Shown here piece by piece: positions 1 through 8,267 of a DNA stretch of 64,000 bases. Under the pieces are notes generated by a model. The model saw only the letters and a program-made list of their open reading frames with translations. It searched no databases and was not told the DNA's origin. Each line of letters begins with the position of its first letter. Position 1 is the first letter of the stretch. Source of the DNA: Marinomonas lutimaris (lineage in GTDB: Bacteria > Pseudomonadota > Gammaproteobacteria > Pseudomonadales > Marinomonadaceae); NCBI RefSeq assembly GCF_019426345.1, contig NZ_JAHLLW010000010.1:1-64000 (forward strand), in the 5' to 3' direction. Both the position numbers and the translations under genes were made by a program.

Positions 1-45
1 TTTGAAATTCTTTTAATTAATTTGAATTTCATGCAGAAAGCCTTA

Positions 46-83
46 GATAAACAAAAAGACACCGAAGTGTCTTTTTGTTTATC
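46..83 (-). terminator. Intrinsic terminator downstream of tyrS
   Basis: A perfect 17-bp stem (arms 46-62 and 67-83) closes a CGAA tetraloop. The arms carry A-run and T-run tracts, so the hairpin is followed by U-rich RNA in either direction. It lies about 30 bases past the tyrS stop codon and so probably ends tyrS transcription; it may also work on the other strand. Confidence 0.85.
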
Positions 84-111
84 TCATTACTTAAGCATCA
101 CCTATCAACAA

Positions 112-1416
112 CTACAACACAAACAAATGGTGCTTCTTCTTACCTAATTTGACTAGGAAGTACTTCCCAAAATAACCATTTTCAGCAGTAAAAATATCAG
201 CAGCAGCCATATTGTCGCTTAACCCTTTTGCCACACCATTAACAAACACAGAATCACGCTGAAGAGCATCTTTAACTTGTTTACCACTAGCTGCCAACCC
301 AGCATCAGCCATTAGGCTAGTAAGCGGCATCTCAGAAAGATTAATTCCGGCCAAAGAACTGCTCGGCAAACCATCAAGCTGAATTTGCTCAAGGTCTTGC
401 TCGCTTAACTGATCCGCTTCACCACTAAACAAAGCGTTAGTAATACGCTCAGCCGCTTGCAAGCCATCTTCGCCATGCACCAACTTAGTCGCTTCACGAG
501 CAAGAATTGATTGCGCTTGAGGTTTACCGCCACTTTCTTTATCTGCTTTTTCTATTGCATCAACTTCAGCGAGATCTAGAAAGGTGAAAAATTTCAAAAA
601 TTTATAAACATCAGCATCTGCAGTATTCATCCAAAATTGATAAAACGCATACTGACTAGTCTTAGTAGAATCCAACCAAACCGCACCAGATTCTGTTTTG
701 CCAAATTTAGTTCCATCTGACTTTGTAACCAAAGGAACAGTCAAACCAAATGTTTGAGACTGATTTTGACGACGAGAGAGATCAATACCACCAACAATAT
801 TTCCCCACTGATCACTACCACCTATTTGCAGAGTACAACCATACGCTCGATTCAACTCAGCAAAATCCATCCCCTGTAGCAGAGCGTAAGAAAACTCTGT
901 AAAAGAAATACCAGCTCCTTCTCTATTAAGGCGCTGCTGAACGGATTCTTTATTAATCATTGCGTTTACAGAAAAATGCTTACCGATGTCTCGCAAGAAA
1001 TCCAGTACGCTCATTTCACCAGCCCAATCAAGATTATTGACGACTCGGGCAGGGTTAGGGACCTCATCAAATTTTACAAACTGACTCACTTGTCCGCGAA
1101 TCTTTTCAGCCCAGCTAGCAACTACATCAGATGTATTTAATTGGCGTTCAGCTGCTTTAAAGCTCGGGTCTCCAATCAAACCAGTTGCACCACCAACCAA
1201 AGCAATTGGGTTATGTCCAGCATCTTGGAAGCGTTTTAAAACAAGAAGAGGCACAAGATGACCTAAATGAAGGCTATCTGCGGTTGGATCAAAACCACAA
1301 TAAAGAGTACGACTTCCACCATCTAGATGTTTTTTTAGCTCATCTTCTGCCGTCATTTGGGCGATAAGTCCGCGAGCTTGCAAGTCATTCAAAAGGTCTT
1401 TACTGCTTACAGTCAT
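112..1416 (-). CDS. tyrS: Tyrosine--tRNA ligase
   Basis: Cytoplasmic class I aminoacyl-tRNA synthetase that activates tyrosine with ATP and loads it on tRNA-Tyr. The Rossmann-fold catalytic domain carries the HIGH-type motif as HLGH at about residues 50-53 and the KMSKS-type loop as KFGKT at about residues 237-241. The tyrosine-binding stretch [14 protein letters not shown] and the GGSDQWGN motif are intact. A C-terminal S4-like RNA-binding domain covers roughly residues 365-430. At 434 residues it is close to the Escherichia coli-type enzyme (424). It is divergent from the M23 endopeptidase gene, an arrangement also known from pseudomonads. The ATG start fits the usual N-terminus of the family. 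Confidence 0.97.
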   Translation of the reverse strand: MTVSSKDLLNDLQARGLIAQMTAEDELKKHLDGGSRTLYCGFDPTADSLHLGHLVPLLVLKRFQDAGHNPIALVGGATGLIGDPSFKAAERQLNTSDVVASWAEKIRGQVSQFVKFDEVPNPARVVNNLDWAGEMSVLDFLRDIGKHFSVNAMINKESVQQRLNREGAGISFTEFSYALLQGMDFAELNRAYGCTLQIGGSDQWGNIVGGIDLSRRQNQSQTFGLTVPLVTKSDGTKFGKTESGAVWLDSTKTSQYAFYQFWMNTADADVYKFLKFFTFLDLAEVDAIEKADKESGGKPQAQSILAREATKLVHGEDGLQAAERITNALFSGEADQLSEQDLEQIQLDGLPSSSLAGINLSEMPLTSLMADAGLAASGKQVKDALQRDSVFVNGVAKGLSDNMAAADIFTAENGYFGKYFLVKLGKKKHHLFVL

Positions 1417-1524
1417 TATTTTGATCCATATCCTAGTTAGTTTATCTTACTTAAGCATTCAATTATAAAAGTAATGTTGGTAGGATTATAAGGCTTTTAT
1501 TAAAGATTTTTTCAGGTACGCATT

Positions 1525-2934
1525 TTGATCAAGCTATTACCAACAAAGCATTTACTCCTAATTTCAGGAGTAAGCGTATTCCTCGCCGCAGTGCTTATTG
1601 CACTCCCTGAGGAGAAAACCGACGAAAACAACCTAATTTCCCTCGAAGCAAACTTTGAGGTGATAGACCAGTCTCAGCTCATGCTTCAGGACTTACAAAA
1701 ACTCACACCCAAAAGTAGCACCCTCCCCTTAATAGCCGCTTCACCTAACAATACAAACTCCACCACCTACGAGATACCCACTCCTGACACCTTAGTAAAA
1801 AAGAGCCGCCCAGCCACATTCAGAGAACAATCTGTTGAGGTCAAATCTGGCGACTCCCTATCAAAACTATTAGCAAACGAAGGCATATCAGCACAAGACA
1901 TATATAAAGTATCTCTAGCTGACAAAAAGCAAAAAACCTTACTGCAAATGAGGCCAGGACAAACAATCAACTTCACAACTAATGAAGCATCTGGAGAGCT
2001 TACTCAGTTAACACTTGTTCTCAACCGCTTAGATAGCGTAACTTTTGAACGAAATGATGAGAAATTCAATAGAACAGAAACCTCCAGAACACCAGAAATT
2101 GTCCAAGCTTACAAAGAAGCAGAAATCAATAACTCCTTATTTGTCGATGGACTAAGATCAGGAATAGATCAACCTCTCTTAATAGAGCTCGCAAACATAT
2201 TCGGCTGGGATATAGACTTCGCTCTGGATATACGAAAAGGAGACAGCTTAAGCATTCTGTACGAAGAAAAATTTCTTGATGGTGAAAAAATAGGACACGG
2301 CAACATAATAGCTGCTCAGTTTATCAATAATGGCCGGACCTATCAGGCCATTAGATACAAAACTGAAAAAGGAGCTAACTACTACACCCCAGACGGTCTC
2401 GCTATGAGAAAAGCTTTTATACGCACACCTGTAGATTTCACAAGAATCTCATCAAAGTTCAACCCTAATAGACTACACCCTATATTTAAAACTAGCCGAC
2501 CACATCGAGGCGTAGATTACGCTGCCGCAAGCGGCACTCCAGTCAAAGCCGCAGGCGATGGAAAAATATCCTTTGCCGGCAAACAAAACGGCTATGGCAA
2601 CGTTGTTATCATAGATCACGGCAAAGGCTATCAAACCCTGTACGCACACTTAAAGGGTTTTGCGAAAGGCACCAAACGCGGAGCGAGAACCAAGCAAGGA
2701 GACATTATTGCTTATGTAGGACAAACCGGCTGGGCAACAGGCCCACATCTACATTACGAGTTCAGAATTAATGGAACTCACAAGAACCCAGTTACAGTGA
2801 AGCTACCGAATGATGATCCGATGCCTAAAAATGATTTGAAAAATTATTTACCGTATGCAAAACAAGTGGTTGCCACACTAGCAAACTCACACTCGCCATC
2901 GTTCGCACAAAAATTCGCCTCTCTAAAAGAGTAA
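1525..2934 (+). CDS. mepM: M23 family murein DD-endopeptidase (MepM-like)
   Basis: Membrane-anchored periplasmic peptidoglycan hydrolase, expected to cut peptide cross-links so that the cell wall can grow. A single N-terminal transmembrane segment lies at about residues 9-27. An OapA/LysM-like region (around residues 105-170) follows, then the C-terminal lysostaphin-like M23 domain (about residues 325-425). The zinc-site motifs HRGVDYAA, the HGKGYQTLYAHL stretch and GPHLHYEF are all present, so the enzyme should be active. The frame opens with TTG; an AGG eight bases upstream supports it and there is no good ATG before the membrane segment. It is divergent from tyrS. MepM is the best-fitting name; other M23 paralogues cannot be excluded. 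Confidence 0.88.
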   Translation: MIKLLPTKHLLLISGVSVFLAAVLIALPEEKTDENNLISLEANFEVIDQSQLMLQDLQKLTPKSSTLPLIAASPNNTNSTTYEIPTPDTLVKKSRPATFREQSVEVKSGDSLSKLLANEGISAQDIYKVSLADKKQKTLLQMRPGQTINFTTNEASGELTQLTLVLNRLDSVTFERNDEKFNRTETSRTPEIVQAYKEAEINNSLFVDGLRSGIDQPLLIELANIFGWDIDFALDIRKGDSLSILYEEKFLDGEKIGHGNIIAAQFINNGRTYQAIRYKTEKGANYYTPDGLAMRKAFIRTPVDFTRISSKFNPNRLHPIFKTSRPHRGVDYAAASGTPVKAAGDGKISFAGKQNGYGNVVIIDHGKGYQTLYAHLKGFAKGTKRGARTKQGDIIAYVGQTGWATGPHLHYEFRINGTHKNPVTVKLPNDDPMPKNDLKNYLPYAKQVVATLANSHSPSFAQKFASLKE

Positions 2935-2952
2935 ACCACATTCGATACTTCT

Positions 2953-2989
2953 TTGCATAATCAGCGCAACCAACTCGCTGATTATGCAA
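2953..2989. terminator. Long perfect hairpin between convergent mepM and cheR
   Basis: Arms 2953-2966 and 2976-2989 form a perfect 14-bp stem with a 9-base loop. It sits between the stop codons of two converging genes, where a bidirectional terminator is expected, but no T-run follows on either strand. It may act as an RNA 3'-end barrier rather than a classical intrinsic terminator. Confidence 0.5.
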
Positions 2990-3144
2990 CACCCTATATC
3001 GTTAAACATGTGAAACCAAGACTTAGTCAATATCAGCTTTTTTGATAAAACCCTACCTACAACTTCATCAAAGAACAAATCAGCAGTTACAAAAAAGCCC
3101 ATCTATGCACGCTAGACAGGCTCCTCAACAACAAAGCAAGATCT

Positions 3145-3981
3145 CTATAGAGATTTAGCCTTGTAGACAATACCTGGGTGACATTGAACAATCTCAAAAT
3201 AATCAGATAAACCGCTCAACGCCTCAGACCCACCAAGAAATAAATAACCTCCAGGCTTCAGAGAGGCATGCATTCTTTTCAAAATGTCCAACTTAAGATC
3301 AACAGTAAAATAAATTAGAACATTCCGGCAGAAGATCACATCAAACTTACCTAACATAGAAAATGATTCGATAAGATTCAAGTACTTAAACTCAACTCGA
3401 GCACCCAAATGGGGCTTAATTTTCCAAGTTAATTCGTTCACTTTGTCAAAGTAACGACGCTGTAAATCTGCACCAAGACCTCGAGCAATAGCTAAACTGT
3501 CATACTCACCCTGCTTAGCATGCTGCAAAATATTAGTACAAATATCTGTCGCTATTATTTTCTCACCCGCCTTCAAAACACCAGGTCGAGACGACTTAAA
3601 TTCTTCTATAACCATACTAATAGAATAAGGCTCTTGACCTGTCGAAGACGCTGCAGACCAAATTCTTAAAGGCCCCGCAGTCATTTCAGGCAATACTTTG
3701 TCTTTTAGAATAGTAAAAGGATGAGTATCTCTAAACCAAAGCGTCTCGTTAGTTGTCATTGCATTAATGACTTCTTCTTTTAGCTTAGACCCGCCCAATC
3801 GCTCCAAAGCATCCACTAGCTGCTCGATCTTAGAAAAACCTTCCCTTTCTAAGATTTTCCCTAGCCGACTGGCAACCAAATATTGCTTGTTATCACTCAG
3901 TGAGATCCCGCATACTTTCTGCAGGTAATCTCTGAACCTGATATAACCATTAGGTGTAATTGCATTTGTACTACTGAGCAT
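3145..3981 (-). CDS. cheR: Chemotaxis protein-glutamate O-methyltransferase
   Basis: Transfers methyl groups from S-adenosylmethionine to glutamates of chemoreceptors, setting sensory adaptation. The N-terminal CheR all-alpha domain is followed by the SAM-binding domain with IWSAASSTGQEPYS (SAM loop) and the diagnostic NETLWFRD stretch. FCRNVLIYF and LFLGGSEAL, typical of the family, are near the C-terminus. The longest frame opens with TTG at 4020. I place the start at the ATG at 3981, which has a GGAG five bases upstream and gives 278 residues, a normal CheR length. It lies directly downstream of cheV in the same direction, as in pseudomonads, but no flgB operon follows. Confidence 0.94.
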   Translation of the reverse strand: MLSSTNAITPNGYIRFRDYLQKVCGISLSDNKQYLVASRLGKILEREGFSKIEQLVDALERLGGSKLKEEVINAMTTNETLWFRDTHPFTILKDKVLPEMTAGPLRIWSAASSTGQEPYSISMVIEEFKSSRPGVLKAGEKIIATDICTNILQHAKQGEYDSLAIARGLGADLQRRYFDKVNELTWKIKPHLGARVEFKYLNLIESFSMLGKFDVIFCRNVLIYFTVDLKLDILKRMHASLKPGGYLFLGGSEALSGLSDYFEIVQCHPGIVYKAKSL

Positions 3982-4038
3982 TAAAACTCCATAAGTGTCA
4001 GGTTCAATAAATAAAGGCAAATAGTGAGAGCCTAAACA

Positions 4039-4968
4039 TTACTCTGATTGCACCTGCACTGTTTCTATCGCCAATCGAGCCAATTCATCAGGCTGGAACT
4101 TCGCTAAAAAGCCATCAGCTCCCACTTTTTTAACCATCGCTTCGTTAAACACACCACTCAAAGAGGTATGAAGAAGAATAAATAGGTCTTGCAGACGACT
4201 ATCGTTACGGATCGCAGTCGTTAGCGTATAACCATCCATCTCTGGCATCTCTATATCAGATATGACCATTGAGAATTCTTTCGTCACATCCTTGCCTTCT
4301 GCAACCATATTTTGAAGATAAGTAAGCGCCTCACGACCATCACATAAAACTGTCGTAGCAAAACCAACCTGCTCCATACAACGCTTAATCTGTTTACGCG
4401 CAACCGAAGAGTCGTCTACGATAAGGATATGATGTTTTTGCGCATTTTCTGTCACGCCAGCATTAACAATACCTTCAGAAATATCCTGACGAGTAGGAGC
4501 AACTTCAGATAAAATCTGCTCAACATCAATAATCTCAACCATTTCTTTATCAACCTGACAAACGGCCGTTAGGTAATTATCATTCGACAAACCTTTTGGA
4601 GGCGGCTGAATATCACTCCAATTCATGTTTACAATGCGCTCTACACCTCGCACTAAGAAACCCTGAATTCGACGATTGTATTCCGTGATAATCACAAAAC
4701 ACTGACTGATATTTTCAATTGGGCTCGCGCCCGTAGCCAACCCCAAATCTAAAATAGGAATAGTACCGCCACGAATATGAGCAACACCTCGAACCACAGG
4801 AGAGCTATGAGGCATGGTAGTTAATTTAGGACACTGCAACACTTCTTTCACTTTAAAAACGTTAATGCCATAAATTTGCTTGCCATTTAAGCGAAACAGC
4901 AGCAATTCAAGTCGATTTTCTCCTACGAGCTGTGTACGTTGGTTAACAGTATCCAGAACTCCAGCCAT
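4039..4968 (-). CDS. cheV: Chemotaxis coupling/response regulator protein CheV
   Basis: Soluble coupling protein joining chemoreceptors to the CheA kinase, with an added receiver domain. The CheW-like domain spans about residues 15-155. The receiver domain occupies about residues 180-305, with the acidic pair in ILIVDDSS, the phosphoacceptor aspartate in MVISDIEMPEMDG and the conserved lysine in FLAKFQPDEL. The start is put at the ATG at 4968 rather than a TTG at 4980: a strong GGAGG lies five bases upstream and MAGVLDTVNQRTQLVG is the usual CheV N-terminus. cheR follows after about 57 bases, so the two are probably co-transcribed. Confidence 0.95.
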   Translation of the reverse strand: MAGVLDTVNQRTQLVGENRLELLLFRLNGKQIYGINVFKVKEVLQCPKLTTMPHSSPVVRGVAHIRGGTIPILDLGLATGASPIENISQCFVIITEYNRRIQGFLVRGVERIVNMNWSDIQPPPKGLSNDNYLTAVCQVDKEMVEIIDVEQILSEVAPTRQDISEGIVNAGVTENAQKHHILIVDDSSVARKQIKRCMEQVGFATTVLCDGREALTYLQNMVAEGKDVTKEFSMVISDIEMPEMDGYTLTTAIRNDSRLQDLFILLHTSLSGVFNEAMVKKVGADGFLAKFQPDELARLAIETVQVQSE

Positions 4969-4991
4969 AAACGCCTCCAAAATGTGTAAAC

Positions 4992-5013
4992 ATTATACTG
5001 AGGTATCACCTCA
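4992..5013 (-). promoter_or_regulatory. Candidate cheV promoter -10 with adjacent operator-like palindrome
   Basis: Read on the minus strand, TATAAT lies at 4992-4997, 24 bases before the cheV start. Immediately upstream is a 15-base inverted repeat at 4999-5013 (TGAGGT, three bases, ACCTCA). No good -35 is visible at the usual distance, so the palindrome may bind an activator or repressor. The function is inferred. Confidence 0.4.
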
Positions 5014-5108
5014 AAATTGTTAAAATGTATCATCCAATGATAAAGTGAATTCAAATTTTTTACTAACTATCTTATTTATAACGTAATAATAAACAAAGAG
5101 AACAAATC

Positions 5109-5801
5109 ATGCGAATCATAAGGCTAAGCATAGCCTTCATTTGTTTCCAAGCTGGCTTCACATTTGCCACAACGACTGAAGAACAAATTAATCACTACAT
5201 CAATCAAGTAGAAATCCCTCGGTTATCAGAAATATACCCTGACGCCACTATCAACATAACATTAAATAATCTCGCAGCTCTCAATTACCTACCTGATTGC
5301 GAAGACAAATCCATTCAGATCAACAATCAAAGACCAGACGCCACCAAACGCACAAACTATGAAGTCAGCTGTGACTCACCGACCTGGAAATCCTACGTAC
5401 CAGTAACACAGTCAATAATGATTCCAGCAATAAAGACCATCACCCCGATAAATAGAGGCCAAGTCATCAGTAAATCAAACACTGATGTAGGCGAAGTTGA
5501 CATATCCAACCTAAGAGGACACGTTTATACCAAAAGATCCCCACCTTATGGCCTAATTGCTTCACGAAACTTACGTATAAACACAGTTATCACTGACGAT
5601 CTAACTAATCAGCCGACCTTAGTTAAAAAAGGCGATTCAGTACTAATAACAGCAAGCAGTGGCACTATTATAGTCCGAATGAACGGTGTTGCTTTAGAAA
5701 ATGGTGTTAAGGGTCAACAAATCCGAGTCAAAAACACAAGTTCTGAACGAATTATATACGCCAAAGTTGTAACTGACAGTGAGGTTCTTGTAAACTATTG
5801 A
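5109..5801 (+). CDS. flgA: Flagellar basal body P-ring formation protein FlgA
   Basis: Periplasmic chaperone that helps FlgI assemble into the P ring of the flagellar basal body. A signal peptide covers about residues 1-20, ending near FTFATT. The C-terminal half (about residues 105-228) is a SAF-type domain with the conserved INRGQVIS, a GLIASRNLRINTVI stretch and TLVKKGDSVLI. The length of 230 residues is usual. It is divergent from cheV and stands just before flgM-flgN. A good ribosome binding site is hard to see (AAAGAGAACAAATC precedes the ATG). Confidence 0.94.
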   Translation: MRIIRLSIAFICFQAGFTFATTTEEQINHYINQVEIPRLSEIYPDATINITLNNLAALNYLPDCEDKSIQINNQRPDATKRTNYEVSCDSPTWKSYVPVTQSIMIPAIKTITPINRGQVISKSNTDVGEVDISNLRGHVYTKRSPPYGLIASRNLRINTVITDDLTNQPTLVKKGDSVLITASSGTIIVRMNGVALENGVKGQQIRVKNTSSERIIYAKVVTDSEVLVNY

Positions 5802-5850
5802 GTACAGACTGATCGGCAACAAATAAATACTCTTTTTTGGGGCTTTTAAT

Positions 5851-5877
5851 TAAAGTTCTTATAGACCCAGCCGACAA
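5851..5877 (+). promoter_or_regulatory. FliA (sigma-28) promoter of flgMN
   Basis: TAAAGTTC at 5851-5858, an 11-base spacer, then GCCGACAA at 5870-5877. The enterobacterial FliA consensus is TAAAGTTT-N11-GCCGATAA, so both elements match 7 of 8 positions with exact spacing. flgM starts 36 bases downstream. FliA control of flgM, the gene for its own anti-sigma factor, is established in other bacteria, which supports the call. Confidence 0.85.
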
Positions 5878-5913
5878 CATAGACAGGCAAATCATTAAAG
5901 GGCGGAAAACCCA

Positions 5914-6228
5914 ATGGCAATACATTTTACAGGTCTATCAAACCAGAGCACGATCAACAAAAGCGAACGATCGCAAAAAGACGATGCAACAAGTAGTGCA
6001 ACGGAGAAACAAAGTACAGTTCAAAGTGGCGGCACGTTAGCAGAAGACACAGTCAAATTAAGCGGAACTGCGCAAACGCTACAAAGTCAGCAGTCTAAAA
6101 TTAACAACCTGCCTGATGTCGATATGGATAAAGTAGAACAAATTAAAAGCGCTATTGCAGCTGGCGAATACAAAATAGACACACAGAAGTTAGCGAATAA
6201 TATGGCTTCTATGGATTCGCTATTCTAG
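5914..6228 (+). CDS. flgM: Negative regulator of flagellin synthesis (anti-sigma-28 factor)
   Basis: Small protein that binds FliA and holds back late flagellar genes until the hook is finished and FlgM is exported. It has a polar, low-complexity N-terminal half (about residues 1-45) and the conserved C-terminal FlgM helices, seen here as VDMDKVEQIKSAIAAGEYKI followed by LANNMASMD. The length of 104 residues is normal. A GGGCGG lies some ten bases upstream of the ATG. It forms an operon with flgN (37-base gap) and is preceded by a FliA promoter, which closes the usual feedback loop. Confidence 0.93.
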   Translation: MAIHFTGLSNQSTINKSERSQKDDATSSATEKQSTVQSGGTLAEDTVKLSGTAQTLQSQQSKINNLPDVDMDKVEQIKSAIAAGEYKIDTQKLANNMASMDSLF

Positions 6229-6265
6229 ACTGTTACCTCTATACAGTCTGTAAACGGTTTGTCTT

Positions 6266-6745
6266 ATGATTCCTATCGTACCAATATTTATCAGAAGCAA
6301 AGAGATTTTAGAAAGACTCTCTTCGCTTCTTGATGAAGAACGTTTAGCTTATGGTGAATTAGATACCGAACTTATTGTTAGCCTATCAGAGCAAAAACAA
6401 ACCCTTCTTGATGAAATGAATCAACTTAACGAGAAAAGAGTTAACATTCTCATTAAATTTGACATCATCGACAGAAAAAAACCTACCGAAGAAGAATTCA
6501 AAAACTGGCTTAGCCTTCAAGACAGCTCTATGGACAAGGTTCGCCTATTAATGCAAGAGTGTGAAGCACTGCTAAAAAAATGTAAAACACAAAACAACAC
6601 AAACGCTCGAATTCTCAACACGTTACAAAAGCGTAATAAGCACCTTTTCGAACTACTCCAAGGCCATAGCAGTAAAAACAAAGTTTATACCGCCAGAGGC
6701 TCTACACGACCAATAAGCAGTAAGCACACACTAGGCAGAGCTTAA
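6266..6745 (+). CDS. flgN: Flagellar export chaperone FlgN
   Basis: Cytoplasmic chaperone for the hook-associated proteins FlgK and FlgL in the flagellar export pathway. The protein is predicted almost wholly alpha-helical, with long charged stretches around residues 10-120 (for example LSSLLDEERLAYGELDTELI and LLMQECEALLKKCKTQNN). This is the FlgN-like pattern. The length (159 residues) and position after flgM are typical of pseudomonad-type flgMN operons. No strong Shine-Dalgarno sequence precedes the ATG, suggesting coupling to flgM. Confidence 0.88.
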   Translation: MIPIVPIFIRSKEILERLSSLLDEERLAYGELDTELIVSLSEQKQTLLDEMNQLNEKRVNILIKFDIIDRKKPTEEEFKNWLSLQDSSMDKVRLLMQECEALLKKCKTQNNTNARILNTLQKRNKHLFELLQGHSSKNKVYTARGSTRPISSKHTLGRA

Positions 6746-6781
6746 AAAACCATAAGAATCAACATCATACTTAGCTGCCAT

Positions 6782-6810
6782 TTGTATTTTTATCGTAATT
6801 AATGTATAAA
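6782..6810 (+). promoter_or_regulatory. Sigma-70 promoter of tRNA-Arg
   Basis: TTGTAT at 6782-6787, a 17-base spacer and TATAAA at 6805-6810. The expected transcription start near 6817 is about ten bases before the mature tRNA 5' end, a normal short precursor leader. Confidence 0.65.
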
Positions 6811-6826
6811 TCTCTCCTTGCAATAC

Positions 6827-6902
6827 GTCCTCATAGGTAAACAGGATATACCGGCCGCCTCCTAAGCAGCTATTCCAGGTTCGAGTCCTGGTGGGGACAC
6901 CA
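6827..6902 (+). tRNA. tRNA-Arg (anticodon CCT)
   Basis: A 76-base cloverleaf with encoded CCA. The acceptor arms GTCCTCA (6827-6833) and TGGGGAC (6892-6898) pair with one G-U; the discriminator is A6899. The D stem is GGTA/TACC, the anticodon loop CTCCTAA gives CCT (reads AGG), the variable region is TATT and the T arm is CCAGG-TTCGAGT-CCTGG. The anticodon stem GCCGC/GCAGC has a C-A mismatch at its central pair (29-41). The E. coli tRNA-Arg(CCU) has the same overall plan. Confidence 0.93.
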
Positions 6903-6930
6903 ATACCTCAAGCCCAACAGAAAAAATCAA

Positions 6931-6957
6931 AAAAAAGAACCTCTCGGCTCTTTTTTT
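6931..6957. terminator. Intrinsic terminator after tRNA-Arg, shared with the OsmC gene
   Basis: The inverted repeat has arms 6931-6941 and 6946-6956, a TCTC loop and one internal A-C mismatch. A-runs and T-runs flank the core. It lies between the tRNA (plus strand) and the converging OsmC-family gene and could serve both strands. Confidence 0.75.
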
Positions 6958-6981
6958 AAAACACTCTTATCAAGCAATATC

Positions 6982-7389
6982 CTATTCAGCTTCAATAACT
7001 TCAAAGCTGTGAACAATTTTCACACCGCCTCGCTCTAACATTAGAGACGCTGAGCAATACTCTTCTGCAGACAATTTAACAGCCCGAGCAACAACACTTT
7101 CTTTTAGATTACGGCCCGTAACGACAAAGTGCACACGAATTTCAGTAAATACGGCAGGAACAGCATCAGCTCGATCAGCATCAATTTGAGCAACACAAGA
7201 AACAACATCTTGACGGGATTTTTTTAAAATTCCAACCACATCATAAGAAGTACAACCGCCCAACCCTGCAAGTATAAGTTCCATTGGTCTTGGCCCAGCA
7301 AGCTGATTACCGTCGATTTCTACCCTAAAACCAGAGCCTGTTTCAGCAGTAAAATGCACATCTTCTTGCCAACTAACATTCGTCTTCAT
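6982..7389 (-). CDS. OsmC family protein
   Basis: Small cytoplasmic protein of the OsmC/Ohr superfamily, whose studied members reduce organic hydroperoxides through two redox cysteines. Both expected cysteines are present: one in LGGCTSYDVVGIL (about residue 47) and one in EEYCSASLML (about residue 113). The 135-residue length and motif spacing resemble the YhfA branch, whose physiological substrate is not known. It lies downstream of trpC by 43 bases in the same direction, so it may be read as the last gene of the trp operon; nothing links it to tryptophan synthesis. Confidence 0.85.
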   Translation of the reverse strand: MKTNVSWQEDVHFTAETGSGFRVEIDGNQLAGPRPMELILAGLGGCTSYDVVGILKKSRQDVVSCVAQIDADRADAVPAVFTEIRVHFVVTGRNLKESVVARAVKLSAEEYCSASLMLERGGVKIVHSFEVIEAE

Positions 7390-7432
7390 ATTCCCACCTT
7401 ACTTAATTCTGCTATAGCTGAAGCTATTATCA

Positions 7433-8248
7433 CTACGACTGAAATAGCTCAGCCAATTTTTCACCTGGATCATCAGCGCGCATAAAAGCTTCGCCAACTA
7501 AAAATGCATGAATACCATTTTGTCTCATCAAGGCCACATCATCACGAGTATGAATTCCACTCTCAGTAACAATCAAGCGATTGGAAGGCACACTCCCCAT
7601 CAATTCAAACGTATGATCTAAACTAAGCTCAAAGGTATGAAGATCACGGTTGTTAATCCCAAGCAGTTCGGTCTGTGTGTACTCCAAAGCCAACTCTAAC
7701 TCTGGGCGATTATGCACCTCTACCAAAACATCCATACCAAGATCACGAGCCATTTGATCCAACTCTCGCAATTTTTCACCACTTAGACACGCTGCAATCA
7801 ATAAAACACAGTCTGCACCTATTGCTCTAGCTTCAAGCACCTGATATTCATCGACAATAAAGTCCTTGCGAATCACCGGCAACTTACTAGCCGAGCGCGC
7901 TTCAACCAAATAATCTTCATGGCCTTTAAAGAAATCACTGTCTGTTAGAACTGACAAACAAGCGGCACCGGATCTTTCATAGGAACGGGCAATATCTGCA
8001 GGAATAAATGGATCGCGTATAATCCCTTTACTAGGCGAGGCTTGCTTAATTTCAGCAATAACACCAGATTTACCGATGGCTATTTGATGCCTTAACGCAT
8101 GAGCAAAACCGCGAGGAGCGTTATGAACATTCGCCACAGATGCGGCGACCTCTAAGTTGCCATACGGTGTATGAGATTTGCGCTCAGTAATCTCTTCATA
8201 CTTTCGAGCTACAATTTTCTTTAAAATTGTCGGTGTTTCTATTTGCAT
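7433..8248 (-). CDS. trpC: Indole-3-glycerol-phosphate synthase
   Basis: Closes the indole ring from carboxyphenylamino-deoxyribulose phosphate in tryptophan synthesis. It is a single TIM barrel of 271 residues, with IAEIKQASPSKG (catalytic lysine and phosphate site), PVIRKDFIVDEYQ, LLGINNRDL and VTESGIHTRDDV, all typical of monofunctional TrpC. There is no fused TrpF domain as in enterobacteria. It follows trpD by 19 bases and belongs to the trpGDC operon. Confidence 0.97.
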   Translation of the reverse strand: MQIETPTILKKIVARKYEEITERKSHTPYGNLEVAASVANVHNAPRGFAHALRHQIAIGKSGVIAEIKQASPSKGIIRDPFIPADIARSYERSGAACLSVLTDSDFFKGHEDYLVEARSASKLPVIRKDFIVDEYQVLEARAIGADCVLLIAACLSGEKLRELDQMARDLGMDVLVEVHNRPELELALEYTQTELLGINNRDLHTFELSLDHTFELMGSVPSNRLIVTESGIHTRDDVALMRQNGIHAFLVGEAFMRADDPGEKLAELFQS

Positions 8249-8267
8249 TAGGCTACTGCTCCTATCA

